Origin: Pezicula radicicola
Taxonomy: Eukaryota; Ascomycota; Leotiomycetes; Helotiales; Dermateaceae
DNA length: 64,000 nucleotides
Direction of reading: 5' to 3'
Assembly (NCBI GenBank): GCA_003008705.1
Contig: PDUO01000079.1
Coordinates: 65,044 to 129,043 of the forward strand
Shown: piece by piece, positions 46,738 through 58,394 of the stretch
Layout: each line of letters opens with the position of its first letter
How positions within the stretch are numbered: the stretch's first letter is position 1
Notes under the pieces: generated by a model
Database searches by the model: none
Told to the model about the DNA's origin: nothing
The model's input: the letters and a program-made list of their open reading frames with translations, nothing else
Program-made: the position numbers and the translations under genes

Positions 46738-48678
46738 CTACCGATTACCACCACCTACCCCTTTCCCGGGAAAACAAACCGCAAAATCCTCATCACTCGG
46801 TCCCCCCTGAATTCCTTGTCCTCCCTGAATTCCTTGTCCCCCCTCCCCACCACGACCGCCACCTCCAACTGCAGCTACCTTCTTCTTCCACTCCAAAACC
46901 ACATTGTTTTTACAAGCACTCATTTCCCATTGCCAAATAATCCTCTCCAACTCATCAACAAGATGTTCCAAAACAAACGTACCACTGCCTGTTTGTTCAC
47001 CTAGCTCCACCGCCGCCTCACTACCCTCGAGATAGTCCCTAAAATCGGTCCAGACATTTTGCTGATCGACTAAGATGTCTTTAGCCTTTTCCAACTCGCC
47101 CACCACGGTCGCAAATACGGTCTTAGCTTCCACCACATCACCTACCTGCTTTGGCTTCTTGGGATACTCCAGCGCTGTTGTCCAGCGCTGCCACCACCAT
47201 AAGCGCTCGTGTTCTTGTTCTGCATTAGCGCAGGCCTTGGTGTATGAATTTTCCAGGGTGGCCTCGACGTCCATGAGTGTAGTTTGCAGGTTAGCGAGCA
47301 TGGTATCCGATTGGATGGAGAGCTTGAGGACCTGCTCAGTCTGGGTCAGGAGCTTGGTGGTCCGTTCGCTGATTCGCGTGGCTAGCTCGAGGAACAGTTT
47401 CCGAGTCAACGGATCCATGACTCCAAACTTGCCCTGTTTCCTGAGGGCGTGGGAAGAGTCGCGACGCAAAGCCTCCTTGAAGAGACCTAAGACGGAAATA
47501 ATGGAAGAATACGTATGGATGATCTGATAGCCGTAGCTGATCAATTCATTTGCCTCTCGGTCCAGCAAGCCTGTCGCCGTCGAAATCTTGGGCAGAAGCT
47601 GGTCGACCTCGGGACCTCGGTGGATTGAATATCGCCACTTCCCACCAATTGACCCAATATCAAGACGTGCCGAGCGGATTTCTCGCGCGTGGTCGCTGAG
47701 TTGTGCGCTGAGGGCGAGCGTAGGTTCCCAGGATGAATACATGTCAACGCGTTTGAGGAAGCTGGTGATGCTTTGTGCGGAGCGGACGGTACTCACAGCG
47801 GACTCGATTGGTAATGTTACCATGGACTGGCAGAGACCCACGCCGTGCGCGACTTCGAACTGGGCGAGGCTGGGGTTTATACAGACGCGGCGTGCGATAT
47901 GGGTGTTGACGGCGTAGGGCACCATGGGGAAGTACATTGCCCAGGGCAGCAGAAGGTAGGCCAGGAGAAGGTATGGGAGGTACTGTTTAGACAAGTAGAG
48001 GATTACCGACGCGAAGAAGTTGAGCATAGAAAAGACAGGTTGGAGAAACCATTGGAGAAGGAGGACAAATCGTTGTATCAGAGGAGACATGGTATGCTCA
48101 AGGCGTTCGGAGCTTCTCCAGACGTCTGCTGCCCAGAGTGTTGTAGTAGTACTGACTTGGCGCAGGAGATTCAGCATCCCTTGTTTTGTGTGTGTCCATC
48201 GAATATGGACGCGATCGCCCTGCACTGCCAATTCACCATGTAGCCTTGTATACCATCTCGGTCTCGGCGGTGCAGGTAAAAGCTGCGGAGGCTCAGCATC
48301 TTCAGGAAAGGCATCCGGCAATGAAGCCCGCCGCGGCTCAATCTGCTGCTGTGGCTCCGGGATTCCTGTCGTCGGGGCAGAATTCTGGCGGACCTGTCGT
48401 CGAGGTGGAAGCTTGAGAAACTTCTCAAAATCTGCAGCGGACAATTCGAAGGGAGGGGGATTGAGTTCTGCCAATGCACGCCGTCGACGCTTACAATCGG
48501 CACATGGGCAGCCTGGCACGAAGGCGTTGTCGTTGTGGTGGACCTTGGGGATTGTGCTGCCAGGGGAGCGGGAGGCGAGGACGAGCCATTCGTCTGGTCG
48601 GCGCTCTCTCAATTGGGCCATGTATGCAGCTCTCTGGATAAAGATGTGCTCTTCGACAGTAGTCCTTGGGGCAGACAT
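46738..48678 (-). CDS. Uncharacterised membrane protein, paralogue of the 12.1-kb gene
   Basis: Single open frame from the ATG at 48678, 646 residues. The N-terminal 190 residues are polar and include a Cys-rich piece (PGCPCADCKRRRR). Two or three hydrophobic helices follow (RFVLLLQWFLQPVFSMLNFF; KQYLPYLLLAYLLLPWAMYF), then about 350 residues of mostly helix (KLLTQTEQVLKLSIQSD, ERLWWWQRWTTALEYP, KAKDILVDQQNVWTDF, LVDELERIIWQWEMS) and a Gly-rich tail with GIQGGQ repeats. The order of matching segments with the 12.1-13.6 kb gene shows common descent. Probably a membrane protein with a long cytosolic or lumenal helical domain. No named family. The frame runs on upstream without ATG in a good context; 48678 is chosen because the extension (VQIKHTAHIHPIHPIH) is low complexity. 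Confidence 0.65.
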   Translation of the reverse strand: MSAPRTTVEEHIFIQRAAYMAQLRERRPDEWLVLASRSPGSTIPKVHHNDNAFVPGCPCADCKRRRRALAELNPPPFELSAADFEKFLKLPPRRQVRQNSAPTTGIPEPQQQIEPRRASLPDAFPEDAEPPQLLPAPPRPRWYTRLHGELAVQGDRVHIRWTHTKQGMLNLLRQVSTTTTLWAADVWRSSERLEHTMSPLIQRFVLLLQWFLQPVFSMLNFFASVILYLSKQYLPYLLLAYLLLPWAMYFPMVPYAVNTHIARRVCINPSLAQFEVAHGVGLCQSMVTLPIESAVSTVRSAQSITSFLKRVDMYSSWEPTLALSAQLSDHAREIRSARLDIGSIGGKWRYSIHRGPEVDQLLPKISTATGLLDREANELISYGYQIIHTYSSIISVLGLFKEALRRDSSHALRKQGKFGVMDPLTRKLFLELATRISERTTKLLTQTEQVLKLSIQSDTMLANLQTTLMDVEATLENSYTKACANAEQEHERLWWWQRWTTALEYPKKPKQVGDVVEAKTVFATVVGELEKAKDILVDQQNVWTDFRDYLEGSEAAVELGEQTGSGTFVLEHLVDELERIIWQWEMSACKNNVVLEWKKKVAAVGGGGRGGEGGQGIQGGQGIQGGPSDEDFAVCFPGKGVGGGNR

Positions 48679-49374
48679 ATTGGACGGGGTTGGGCAATGG
48701 ATGGGATGGATGGGATGGATGTGTGCTGTGTGTTTTATTTGTACTTGTACGGCGCGAAAAGACAGCGAGGAGTGAGGAGGGCATCGCAGTCGGGTGTCTG
48801 CATTCAGCATGCTGGATTTTGAATTGTTAATGAATATTAACATAGCTACTGCTTTGTTCTCTCTCTCTTTCTTTCTCTCTCTCAATTGATATGGTTAATA
48901 AAGAATGTGTCCGTCCTTGTCCGACGCTTTACTTGGCCGGAACCGCAAACAAAGAGAAGGGTTAGGGTTTATACCCAGAATGCCAAAAACGGCATGATAC
49001 TACTGTACGGTCATCATTTACGGACGTATCTCGCCACAGCAGCAAACAAGGAGGGAGATGTACAGCGGTCGGGGGATTTCACTGTGGCAGCAACACACAA
49101 AGCCAGAGATGCACAGCCGGGGGGATTTCACTGTGGCAGCAGCACACAAAGCCGGAGATGCACAGCAGCACGGCGCGACAAACAAGGAGGAAGATGCGCC
49201 CAAAGATGGAGATGCGTCTCTTTCTCCCTTTTCCTTCCTCTGATATATTGTTGAAGGCTTCCTTCCTTCCTTACCTTCTTACCAACAAACTTGATTCAGA
49301 ATCACCGTACTTCGTACATACATACATACACCTTGCGTATCTTTCTTCGTTGGAATCAACAGCTTACCGCGAAC
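48679..49374. other. Intergenic tract with divergent promoters
   Basis: This lies between the minus-strand gene at 48678 and the plus-strand gene at 49375. It contains CT-rich stretches (48850-48885), a minisatellite (49055-49168) and a CCTTCCTTCC/CATACATACA region before the plus-strand start. Confidence 0.55.
49055..49168. repeat. Tandem repeat of 49-51 bp, two full copies plus a third start
   Basis: Units start GAGATGYACAGC, continue GGGGGATTTCACTGTGGCAG and then CACACAAAGCC. They end where the next GAGATGCACAGC begins (49055, 49106, 49155). Confidence 0.8.
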
Positions 49375-51003
49375 ATGTCGGACCAGGATAAATCATCCCA
49401 ACAACCAGTTTGCATTCACTGCGAAAATGCAGCGCGTAAGCTCTCTACCCACGAAGTACGTCTTTTCTCTCTCTCTCTCTCTCTCTCTCTTCGCCTGCAA
49501 TTTACATGCCAAATCTCACTTGCTCCGCCCTAGTTAATATTCTCCCAACACACCGCGCGCACCTTCATACCGCACTGCCGTCTCAACTGGAAAATCGGCA
49601 GCCCTACAGCCGACGAACTACTCAATATTTTCCTTGACAACCACAACATCAACACTATGACCGAGCTTACAAAGAGCCCAGTACTTTCTACCCAACTGAT
49701 GGATACACTTGGAATCACAAAGGAAAAGATGCAGTGGTGCGAATTGATCCCAAAGACAAAGAAGACGAAGATACGCGATACGGAGAAGATTGACGTACTG
49801 CGAGACCGGATCTTGAGCAAGGTGAGGGCTGTTCTCAAGACGAGGGGTAAGGTAAGGGATGATGATGATGATGATGTTGATGTTGATGTTGATGATGACG
49901 GACATGTGCAAGCTGAGGAACATGTGAAGCTTAGAGACCTTCAACTCAAGGAATTTGAGGAACTTCCACAATCTTCCATACAGCCAAAAATGACAGCCAG
50001 AGCATCACCATTGCCCACATCTCAAATATCACGCACTCTCTCGTTAACCTTAGCCCCAATCTCGCCATTCTCTCCCTTGAAAACATCTCCGCGTCCATCT
50101 TCCCCGGCGACGACACTACTTGCTTCACCAACATCTCAAGCCTCGGCAGCAGCAACAGCTAATACAACAACAACTGATCCCCCTCAGACCCTGAATGCAA
50201 TCACAACAACAGCAAATCAGACAGCCGAATACAAATCTGTAGTCAACCATTTCAAACGCAGGCAGGACAATTCTCAAAACACAAGCCCTTGGTCTCAATT
50301 CTCCTCTCAGCCCCTTCCATTTCCACTCGGTGTTCCTCTAGATCTTCTGCAGTATGCTGATCTGCCTTCTGCACGAGAGCGACGGGAGAAAAGTGTTGCA
50401 CAAGAACACGGGAGGCTTGCTACACAAGACCAACGGGAGACGATTGCTTCTTCGCCGTTGACTTTGGCTTCCTCTTCTCTCCCCTGTTCTGCCTCGAGTT
50501 CAACTCCAGGTTCCTCTTCCTTTTCAACTCCACTTGTTATTGACGAATCGTCACTCGCTGATTCCGATACACCATTACCTTCACCCGGCAGTACAATCAG
50601 CGATTCTGACAGTTTACAGCCAAGACAAGGACCAAGATCAACAGCACTAGCACAGCAAGTACATCTGCAACCTCCGCCGCCACATACCCAGCATTCATAC
50701 CAGCAGTACCCATCACAATCTACTCATAATCTACCCTTAGCTTCAATCGCGACTACAACGCTGCCAATCCAAACCCGTACTGTGAAACAGCAACACAAAG
50801 CCGCAATAAAATCCGTGATTGATACAATGTACAAGAAGCGAGAAGAGAGGATGAAAAGATTGGGTATTGAAGCAACCAACGAAAGGGTTCAAGAAGGCGA
50901 GCTGTTGAAGATGAAGATCAATCTTGCGCTTGAGAAGGGCTTTGATATTCTTGAGGGCTTAGAGGCTATTGCTGAAGTTATGGGTGCGGAAGAGGAGGAG
51001 TAG
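49375..51003 (+). CDS. Uncharacterised Ser/Thr/Pro-rich protein with helical ends
   Basis: Two exons, 49375-49455 and 49534-51003, joined in phase 0 give 516 residues. The 78-bp intron begins GTACGT, contains a CT microsatellite and ends CCCTAG. The N-terminal 120 residues have a short Cys/His piece (VCIHCENAARKLSTHE) and LNWKIGSPTADELLNIFLDN, then basic helix. An Asp run encoded by GAT repeats lies near residue 130. The middle 250 residues are low-complexity Ser/Thr/Pro/Gln. The C-terminal 70 residues are helical and charged (QQHKAAIKSVIDTMYKKREE; MKINLALEKGFDILEGLEAI). No family is recognised; no signal peptide or membrane span is seen. Confidence 0.6.
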
Positions 51004-51730
51004 GAAGATAAGGGAATAATGCTCTGCTGGAATCAGACGCCAGTGGTTACACCTATTCAGGTTGTGCAATGTCGTGTTCCTATGTTCTGTACGAAGTAGC
51101 ATGTCAAAAGTGCTTAGTAATACTGTACATCTTGTAGAACTCACTTGGGTACGTGGTGACACTCCGCTGGCCCTCCGGGGGCCACTGCCGTGGAGGCTGA
51201 GAAGTATTCTATTCCAAGCACTTTTCTTTGTTCTCGGCCGGCAAGGAGTTTGACTCGGACAAACTAAAGCATGAAGAGGGAAGGGAAGGGAAGGGAAGGG
51301 AAGGGAAAGTGAGCGCTTTGAACAGACAAGACGCGTTTAATAAATTGTCTTCAGCAGCCAGATAGTGTCAGTAAATTCCAAAAATGCTTGTAATGACAAC
51401 TCTAGTCAAGTCGCAAACCCTCAACAATGATAATAGTGAGTTAGTAGGTTGAAGCTAAGGTATTTAAATCACATAAATCACAGAAATGAAAGCAGGAAGG
51501 GTATACACATTCAATAATTAGAGGTCCTTTTCTTACGGGTGTTATATCTATCAATTCCATTTATATCCATTCTATTTTTGTTGCTAACCTTTGAATTTCT
51601 ATCTATTATATTTCTATCCGTTCCTTTTCCGTCCGTTCTAGCCCATCTATTCCATCTCTATCCAGTCCATGTCCATCTATCCCCAGTATTCCAACATCCC
51701 GGCATTCTATCTTCATTATAACCCCCATCT
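51004..51730. other. Intergenic tract with GGGAA microsatellite
   Basis: No gene. It contains a GGGAA repeat (51277-51307) and TCTATCCATTCTATT-like words (51540-51700). This is a convergent 3' region between the plus-strand gene ending 51003 and the minus-strand gene ending 51731. Confidence 0.55.
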
Positions 51731-53952
51731 TTATTTCCCCTTCTCAGCATTCCACTTAGCAGACGCAGTCAAAGCACCAATATGATCCGTCATCTCCCCC
51801 AAAAGATCAGCTAACTCCTCATGTTTAGCTCCGCGCGTGAGTAAGTCCTCAACGGCGTCCATGTCGACGTCTCTTCGATAAAGTTCCAGATTGGCTGTAC
51901 CGTCGTCGACATTCTGGGGTTGGGTTTCAATCCGAAGTTGGGGTTCCGAGTATCTTGTAGGATTAGGAGAGGTGGATAGTGATGTGGTTTCTTCGATTGA
52001 CGAAAACTGGTACGGGCGCTTGGGGTAATGGGAAGAGGTGCGACGTGGTGATTTTGGTAGGAGGGTTGGTAGCGAGGATGGCGATATGCAATAAAGAAGT
52101 TAATATAAATACGAGAGGGAAGAAGGAACCAGGCAGATATTTGAGAATGGTGTTAACTTGGCTTGGGAAAGTTGACTTACAATTGGGTGGTTTCTTGTTC
52201 TGCAGCCCCGGACTGGGATTTAGCTTCAGATCCTAAATTATAAGAATTGCTAAATCCCGACTCCGGTTGCTTACCTTTGTCCTGTGTCTCTCCCATCCTT
52301 TGGTCATTATCGTCCTTGCGATTGACATTGCCCGTGCCCTCAACGTTGGCATTGGCTTCCACATTGGCTTGGGCCTTGTCATCACCCTTGTCACCCTCCT
52401 TGCCCTTGCCCTTACCCCCAACGTCAGCATTAGCTTGCATCTTGTCTTCTATATTACCTTGAGAATTGCTCTTGTCATTATTCATGCGATTGACATTGCC
52501 CTTGCCCTCAACTTCGGTATTCTGATCCACATCTTCATCCACATAACCAATTCGCGGAGCGACATACACCTTCATAAGGCTATGGAAAAGAAGTGGGATC
52601 CGGCAAAACAGCACTACACAAAGACAAAGAACAAAGCGGAAGCCTTGCTTAATGATCCAAAATAGGATCCAGAAGTAAAGTCCAAACTCATGTAAGATGG
52701 ATTGGCGGTACAACATGACTTTGGTCCAGAGAAGACAGTAACAGACGATGACGACACCGAGAGCAGGAAGGATCCAGATGGGGAGACCGTCTAGAAGGGG
52801 TGCGTTGTTGAGCGCTGATAGTGTCACAGCAGTCATATGGCTCTGGCTTATAGTTGATGGGACGTCTGCCGAGATGACAGCAGAGATGGCAGATATGGTG
52901 GAAGGTTTCGAAGTGGCTGTACCCGGAGACAGACTGTAGATTGGTCTCAAGACTTGATTAATCGGTTTGGATAGGCATGGAGGTATATGCAGGTATCTGA
53001 CAACTACTTCAACGGCATGTGATGCGGTACATAGCACAACTGTATTTGCAATGTCCCAGGCGTGTAAGATGAGAAACTCGACGGTACATGTTGTTGTTTG
53101 CAGAAGAGTACAGGTCGCTTCTTGAAGAAGAATATGGAAGGCTTTGGCATAGTGGAAGTTGGCGATGGCACATTTGATATTGAGAATCAGAATGGGGAAT
53201 GTTAAGATAAGCAGACTGTATATGAGCTTTGGGTAGAGTCGGTTGAAGATGTTCAACAAGTTGCAGCCTGGCGAAGCGTGTGGGTGTGTTGGTAGAATGG
53301 TTGTTAACTTTGACTCAGCTGTAGGGAATTCATCCTGACGGTGGACGGAAGCGTGTGAAGATGCAGGAGGTTGATTGACCTTGACTTCTTCTGCCTGGGC
53401 TCCAGCTAGGGATTGAGTCTGACGGTGGCATGGCTTGGTCGGCTTGGTAGTCTTCTGTGCTGGTATGAGAGTGACAGCGGCTTGAGGAGAAGTTCCAGTC
53501 TCTATCTTCTTAACAGCGGCCTTTGTAGCAGAGGCAATCTCGACATGTGCCATCTTCTTGACAACAGAGGTCTTCGCAGCTGGCACAACCTGGGCAGGTT
53601 CCCTATTCACGGCAGGGGCGACCGGCCACAGCATGCTTATCTTCCGTAACAACTTAGGCATAACAATCTCTCCCACCGTCAAACCTGAATATACCTGCAC
53701 AGAAAGTGCCTCATGCCAACCCATGTATTGTCCCAGTATGCCGCCATCACAGTAATGGCGGGTACGGGTGAAAGGGCAGCGTTCGAGGATTCCAGGAGTC
53801 AATCGTCGACTACCACTAGCCCAAGATTGGAAGCCTGGCAGTGACATGAATTGGGAGAGGCGGTTGACTTCTTCGCAGGTGAGGGAGAGGCGGTAGCTGT
53901 CGGAAATGGTGTAAATAGGCTGGCCACGGAATAGTTGGGCAGTGGTGGCCAT
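51731..53952 (-). CDS. Uncharacterised multi-helix membrane protein, two exons
   Basis: Proposed exons 53952-52181 and 51953-51731 (664 residues), joined by a 227-bp intron that begins GTAAGT and ends ACAAG after CCTAATCC. Without the splice the protein ends at 52178 after TTQL. The N-terminal 90 residues form a folded-looking module (YTISDSYRLSLTCEEVNRLS, RHYCDGGILGQYMGWHEA). A Lys/Ala/Pro-rich linker follows, then hydrophobic helices (LYPKLIYSLLILTFPILILN; GLPIWILPALGVVIVCYCLL; LYFWILFWIIKQGFRFVLCL) and a charged tail with NVEGKGNVNR-like repeats. The second exon reads NLELYRRDVDMDAVEDLLTR then KHEELADLLGEMTDHIGALT. No family is recognised. The start at 53952 is chosen because the upstream extension overlaps low-complexity sequence. 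Confidence 0.55.
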
Positions 53953-54187
53953 TGTCGAGGTGGTTTTAGGTAGAGAATCGGCAGTGAATTTGAAGGAGAG
54001 AGACGAAGGGATAGAGGATGAAGCACGAAGAGACGCAGAGACCAAGACATAAATAGAGAAGAGAGATGGGCAGAAGAGGCCACAGACGCCAACGAGAGGA
54101 TTCCAGAGATGCGTGCATTGCAGATGTCTGGAGTGAGGCTTCTGTTTCTGCTTCTGCGCAAACATTATCCATCAAGCTCCTCCCCCG

Positions 54188-54241
54188 CATGTTCTTCGGG
54201 TTTCTGCATAAATGCATGTTCTTCGGGTTCCTGCATACATG
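54188..54241. repeat. 26-bp tandem duplication
   Basis: Two nearly identical copies of a unit containing GCATGTTCTTCGGGTTTCTG lie in the upstream region of the minus-strand gene. Confidence 0.8.
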
Positions 54242-54379
54242 CACACAACATGCATGGGAGCATCTCTTTGAGCTTGGAGCCTTGGTTAGAAGACATGTCA
54301 TGTATTGCTTGCATCTTTATATCCTCGCTTCTTGCTAAAGTGGACTAAGTCATCGTCGATGTTCTGATTCCGTTCGCTC

Positions 54380-55460
54380 TGCTCCAATCCATTCTGCGGC
54401 TTCGACGACCACGTGACTCGTCTCAGGTTCATGCACCGTACATGCCATGCGTCGGCTTCTCGACTAATTCTCCAGTTCATCGACTTGTTGGCTGATTCTG
54501 CAGCATAGGCTGTGCATAATTAGTTACAGAACCTAAGTTCGTCGGCTTCTTGAATAAATCTGCAAGATAATGAGGTCAGGAACCCAAGTTCGTCGGTTCC
54601 TGGCGCAGTTCGCCGGCTTCTGGACTGGATCTCCAGTTCATCGGCTTGTTGGCTGATTCTGCAGCATAGGCAGTGTGCACGATTAGATGAGGAACCCAAG
54701 TTCATTGGTTTCGATTCTACAGTGTAGGCGGTGTGCGCGGACAGCTGGAGGACCCAAGTTCGTCGATTTCTGGACTAAATCTGCAAGATAGGCTGTGTAT
54801 ACGACCAGATAGAAGTTCCTTGCCACACATGACTTCATTTGCCCAAGTTTATTTTACCGTGGACGAGGAACCCAAGTTCTTGGCTGTGGATAAGAATTCC
54901 ATGTTCATTCGCTACAGAGGACAACGGACCTAAATAGTTCTCTACCTCCTTGTATCTCATTCGGCCAAGTCGTTCGTTCTCTACGTAGCACTGTTGATCA
55001 GATGAGTATATCAAGTCCTTACTATGCAGACGATACAACCAAGTCCGTTCTCTGCATGTTAGATTAGGAACTTGGCTTCGTTCTCTACATGTCGGAGGGG
55101 ATCATATGTTCGTTCTCTACTTCGTATACGCACTATTGATGAGGATCCCAGGTCGTTGGCCGTAGATAATGAAACCAAGTCTATTAATGGAGAACTTTGG
55201 TCCGTTCCGTTCTCTGCAGATAAGCCGAAATCCATTTGACCAAGTCTTTCCTTCTCTACTTTACATACATCATTAACAAGGAGCCTGAGTTGTTCTCCAC
55301 AGATAATGAAACCAAGTTCATTTGACTAAGTCATTCGTTGTCTACATGTACCATTGATTACATGAGCGTTCTCTGCATATACTATTATCCAGATGATACA
55401 ATCTCTATATACACTGTCGATTAGATGAGGATCCCAAGTCGTTCTCCACATGTAGGTTAA
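54380..55460. repeat. Degenerate minisatellite-like array, about 1.1 kb
   Basis: Recurrent words fill the interval: GGAACCCAAGTTCGTCGG, CGGCTTCTGGACT, CTGATTCTGCAGCATAGGC and TGTGCACGATTAGATGAGG up to about 54850. Shorter units follow to 55460 (CCAAGTC-TTCGTTCTCTACATGT, GATGAGGATCCCAAGTCGTT, AGATAATGAAACCAAG). Unit length is roughly 70-110 bases with heavy divergence. Minus-strand frames give repeated ADEL motifs but are interrupted by stops, so coding is not supported. Confidence 0.6.
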
Positions 55461-58161
55461 AGTGTAGGTAAGCATTAATCAATTTACCTCGAACAAATTA
55501 AACCTTACCTTACCTTCCGTCTTATCCTTGCCCTTGTCCTGTATATACAACACATACATATGATATGATACAAGATGCAAGATGCAAGCATATACAGCTG
55601 CTTAAGCTAAAACCAGGGAGTTACACCCAGTTAGTTGATTAGTTGGTAAGTAGGGAGGATAGAGATACAGGGGAACTGGACTTTCCTTACCTTACCATAC
55701 CATACCTTACCTCGCCTTAGGGGTTCGTAACTCCCCCATCTCTCTCTTTTGCTCTCACTCACTCTCTTCTTTTACTTTATATCTATCCCCTCCCTTTCTT
55801 AACATTCTGCTACTTGTACTTTTACTTACTTACTCAACCACGAACTCAACCCTTCCATCCATCCCAGCTCTCCATTGAGAATGAAAAATCAACAAAAGTA
55901 AGCCACACAGCAAGAAACGAATCGCGAAGTAGACGGCACAGAGAAGAAACGCCCCTTTACATATACTTATACTCAACTTCTGACATTGGCTGTATGTACA
56001 ATAGCGCGCGTGTATAGTCCTTGTTGTCGTTGGGGAGGGTTTATTGGAATTGGGTATTTTCTTTTCTTTAGATGCTGTTGTGATGTGGATAGAGCGATCT
56101 AGATCTGGGGATCTGGGTCTCTTGAAATCTGGATTGAGGGTATGTCTTGTTAATCTTTTGTTTTCTGGTTTTTGTGTTTTTTGGGGCGGGGGGATGTTAT
56201 TTTCTTTTTCTTTTTTTTGGCCTGATCTACTATAATTCTGGGTCTTGGATCTTGCCTTCGGAGGGTTTTCCCTTTTCCTTCTGCTTTCTGTCTTGTTGCT
56301 TCTCGAGGGGGTTTTGTTTTGCCTCGTTTCCCCCCCCCTCAAAGTGACATTCGGTTGGTCTCTCACTATTTCTTTACTTACTTTCTTTTAGGGTTTACTA
56401 CATAGGATTTCTCTTTCTTCACTTCTCTGGATACTTGACCTCCAAAACGAAACCTTGGGGTACTACTATTGCGGCCTTTATTGTAGTCCTCAGATTGGTC
56501 CTCGGCGTCTTGGTCCTCGGATTGTTCCTTAGATTAGTTCTCGATTTAGTCCTTGTCTACCCACCTACTTTCATTATTCTCTCATACCTATAGGAGAGGG
56601 GAAAACACACATTAAACTACTTCTACTACACATAGGACAGATACAATGGCCAATAAGACTTCTGTATGTCTTTCTTTTCTTTTTCTTTTTGGTTTTAATT
56701 TTTAAGTTTTATACTAACTGCTTTAGTACTTACTTAAAATATCACCTCCACGGCTATACCTCTCTCTTACTTATTACACCTTACAATAAGAGATTAAATC
56801 GGTTGAGATTCCACTACGGATACTTATTCTTTTACTTACTCCCTCGCTTACCTCGCTTACTACCTCTATCTCTCTGTATGAATGTATCTCCCGCTTTACC
56901 TTACTACACCTTACTTTACAACATTTATATCTGTGGTTTATTCTTTTGGTTCGAGTTTTATGTCATCTTAACTCCTATATCGACTTAATTGCTTTATACA
57001 CCAACACCAACAACACCAACAACACCTACACCACCTACACAACACAACACAAACCTACAAAAAGAAAGTTAAGCCTCTACAAGACACCGTCCATTTCTTC
57101 AAAATCCAACAAAGGAATTCTTAACAAACCCTACTTCTCCTCCTCCTCTGAATTGGAATTAGAGAGGGATTTAAAAAGGAGAACAAACAAACAAACGAAA
57201 GGTACTACTTGTTTCTAAACATAGAGGTTAGTCGATTCCCTCCCTATTATTTGCTATTATTTTAAGCGGATACCCGTTGGCTAGCTGGTTAGTTGGGAGA
57301 TATAATGCTTATTATCAGGGGATTAATAGAAACTTTTTGGCTTTTCTTACAAGTTCCAAATGTCCATTCTAATTCTCAACATCCTGTATTCCTTACTACA
57401 CGACTACAAGCAATCAACTACTTCTCTGTTGTTGGCCGCCTTTCGTTTTTCTCTGCAGCCAACTACTAGCTTCATTTCTAAAGCTATTAATCTTCCCTCT
57501 GTATTACCCTTCTACTTCAATCCGCCCCGCTACTGCCCGACCTATTCTACCAAGCCAGGAAATCTCAAAGTCTGCTTCAAATTCCAATTCTAAACCTTAT
57601 CTTATCTCGCCGTCTTGTCGTCCGTCTACTGCCCGCCTAGCCTACCTAGCAACTATAAAGGTCAAAAAAAGGTTTCTAAATCTGAAAATCTCAAATCTCG
57701 TCACTACACTCACTACACACTCACAAATTACACCACCAAATATCGATTTATACACACACAAATTATTACACACAATTAGCAAATCACACAAACAAATCAC
57801 ACAACTACTACTATTACAACAATTCGGATATCTCAATTCTTAATACACACTACACTCTCCAGAGTCTAGATTTCAATCCCAAATCCCAAACCTAAATCCA
57901 CTCAAATCGTAAATTGAGATTTGAGATTTTCACTCTCAAAGAGGACTTCTACAATCTAAATTCCCAACTTTATAGTGGGCGAGAGACAATAGGCGAGAGA
58001 CAATGGCAACAAACAAGAGGCAAGAGACAATAGGCGATAGACAAGAGGTGACAGACAGGACAGGCAACCTTCCGAGTCCCTTCCGAGTCCTTCTGCAAGG
58101 AGGCTAACTGGCTTCTCTTTTTAAAAAGCGCCCCCCTCGCCTATCCCGAAAAAAACCCTCT
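55461..58161. other. Low-complexity, AT-rich tract
   Basis: No gene is called with confidence. CCTTACCTTACC and CATACCATACC runs lie near 55505 and 55685. An ATG at 56646 is followed by a well-formed intron (GTATGT at 56664, TACTAACTGCTTTAG) but only about 26 codons result. A Thr/Asn/Lys-rich frame lies at 56946-57218. GGCGAGAGACAATA-type repeats lie at 57978-58060. The minus-strand frame at 55830-56366 contains a hydrophobic stretch (FAIRFLLCGLLLLIF) but is otherwise low complexity. Confidence 0.45.
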
Positions 58162-58394
58162 CTATACATTTATAGAATCAGAAAGCCGCAAAATGTATAG
58201 TAGGATAGTAAAAAGATTAGAAGAGAAAAGTATTAATAGGTATTTTAAGAGGGAAAGGGCTTCTTCCTTTTTTAGAGGAGAGGGAGAGGGATTTAAGGTT
58301 ATATTATTAGTAGACAGAGTATAATATATAGAACAGAAAGGAAGGGGACAAGAAGTAGAGTTAAGGAGAGGAGGAGGGAAGGGGGGATAAATGA

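Noticed and set aside
55830..56366. 178-codon minus-strand frame with one hydrophobic stretch
   Set aside because: Lys/Pro/Asn low complexity with no start context or homology; kept only as a note in the gap entry.
57960..58160. Possible LTR with GGCGAGAGACAATA repeats
   Set aside because: The second copy would lie outside the window and no TG...CA ends or target-site duplication could be verified.
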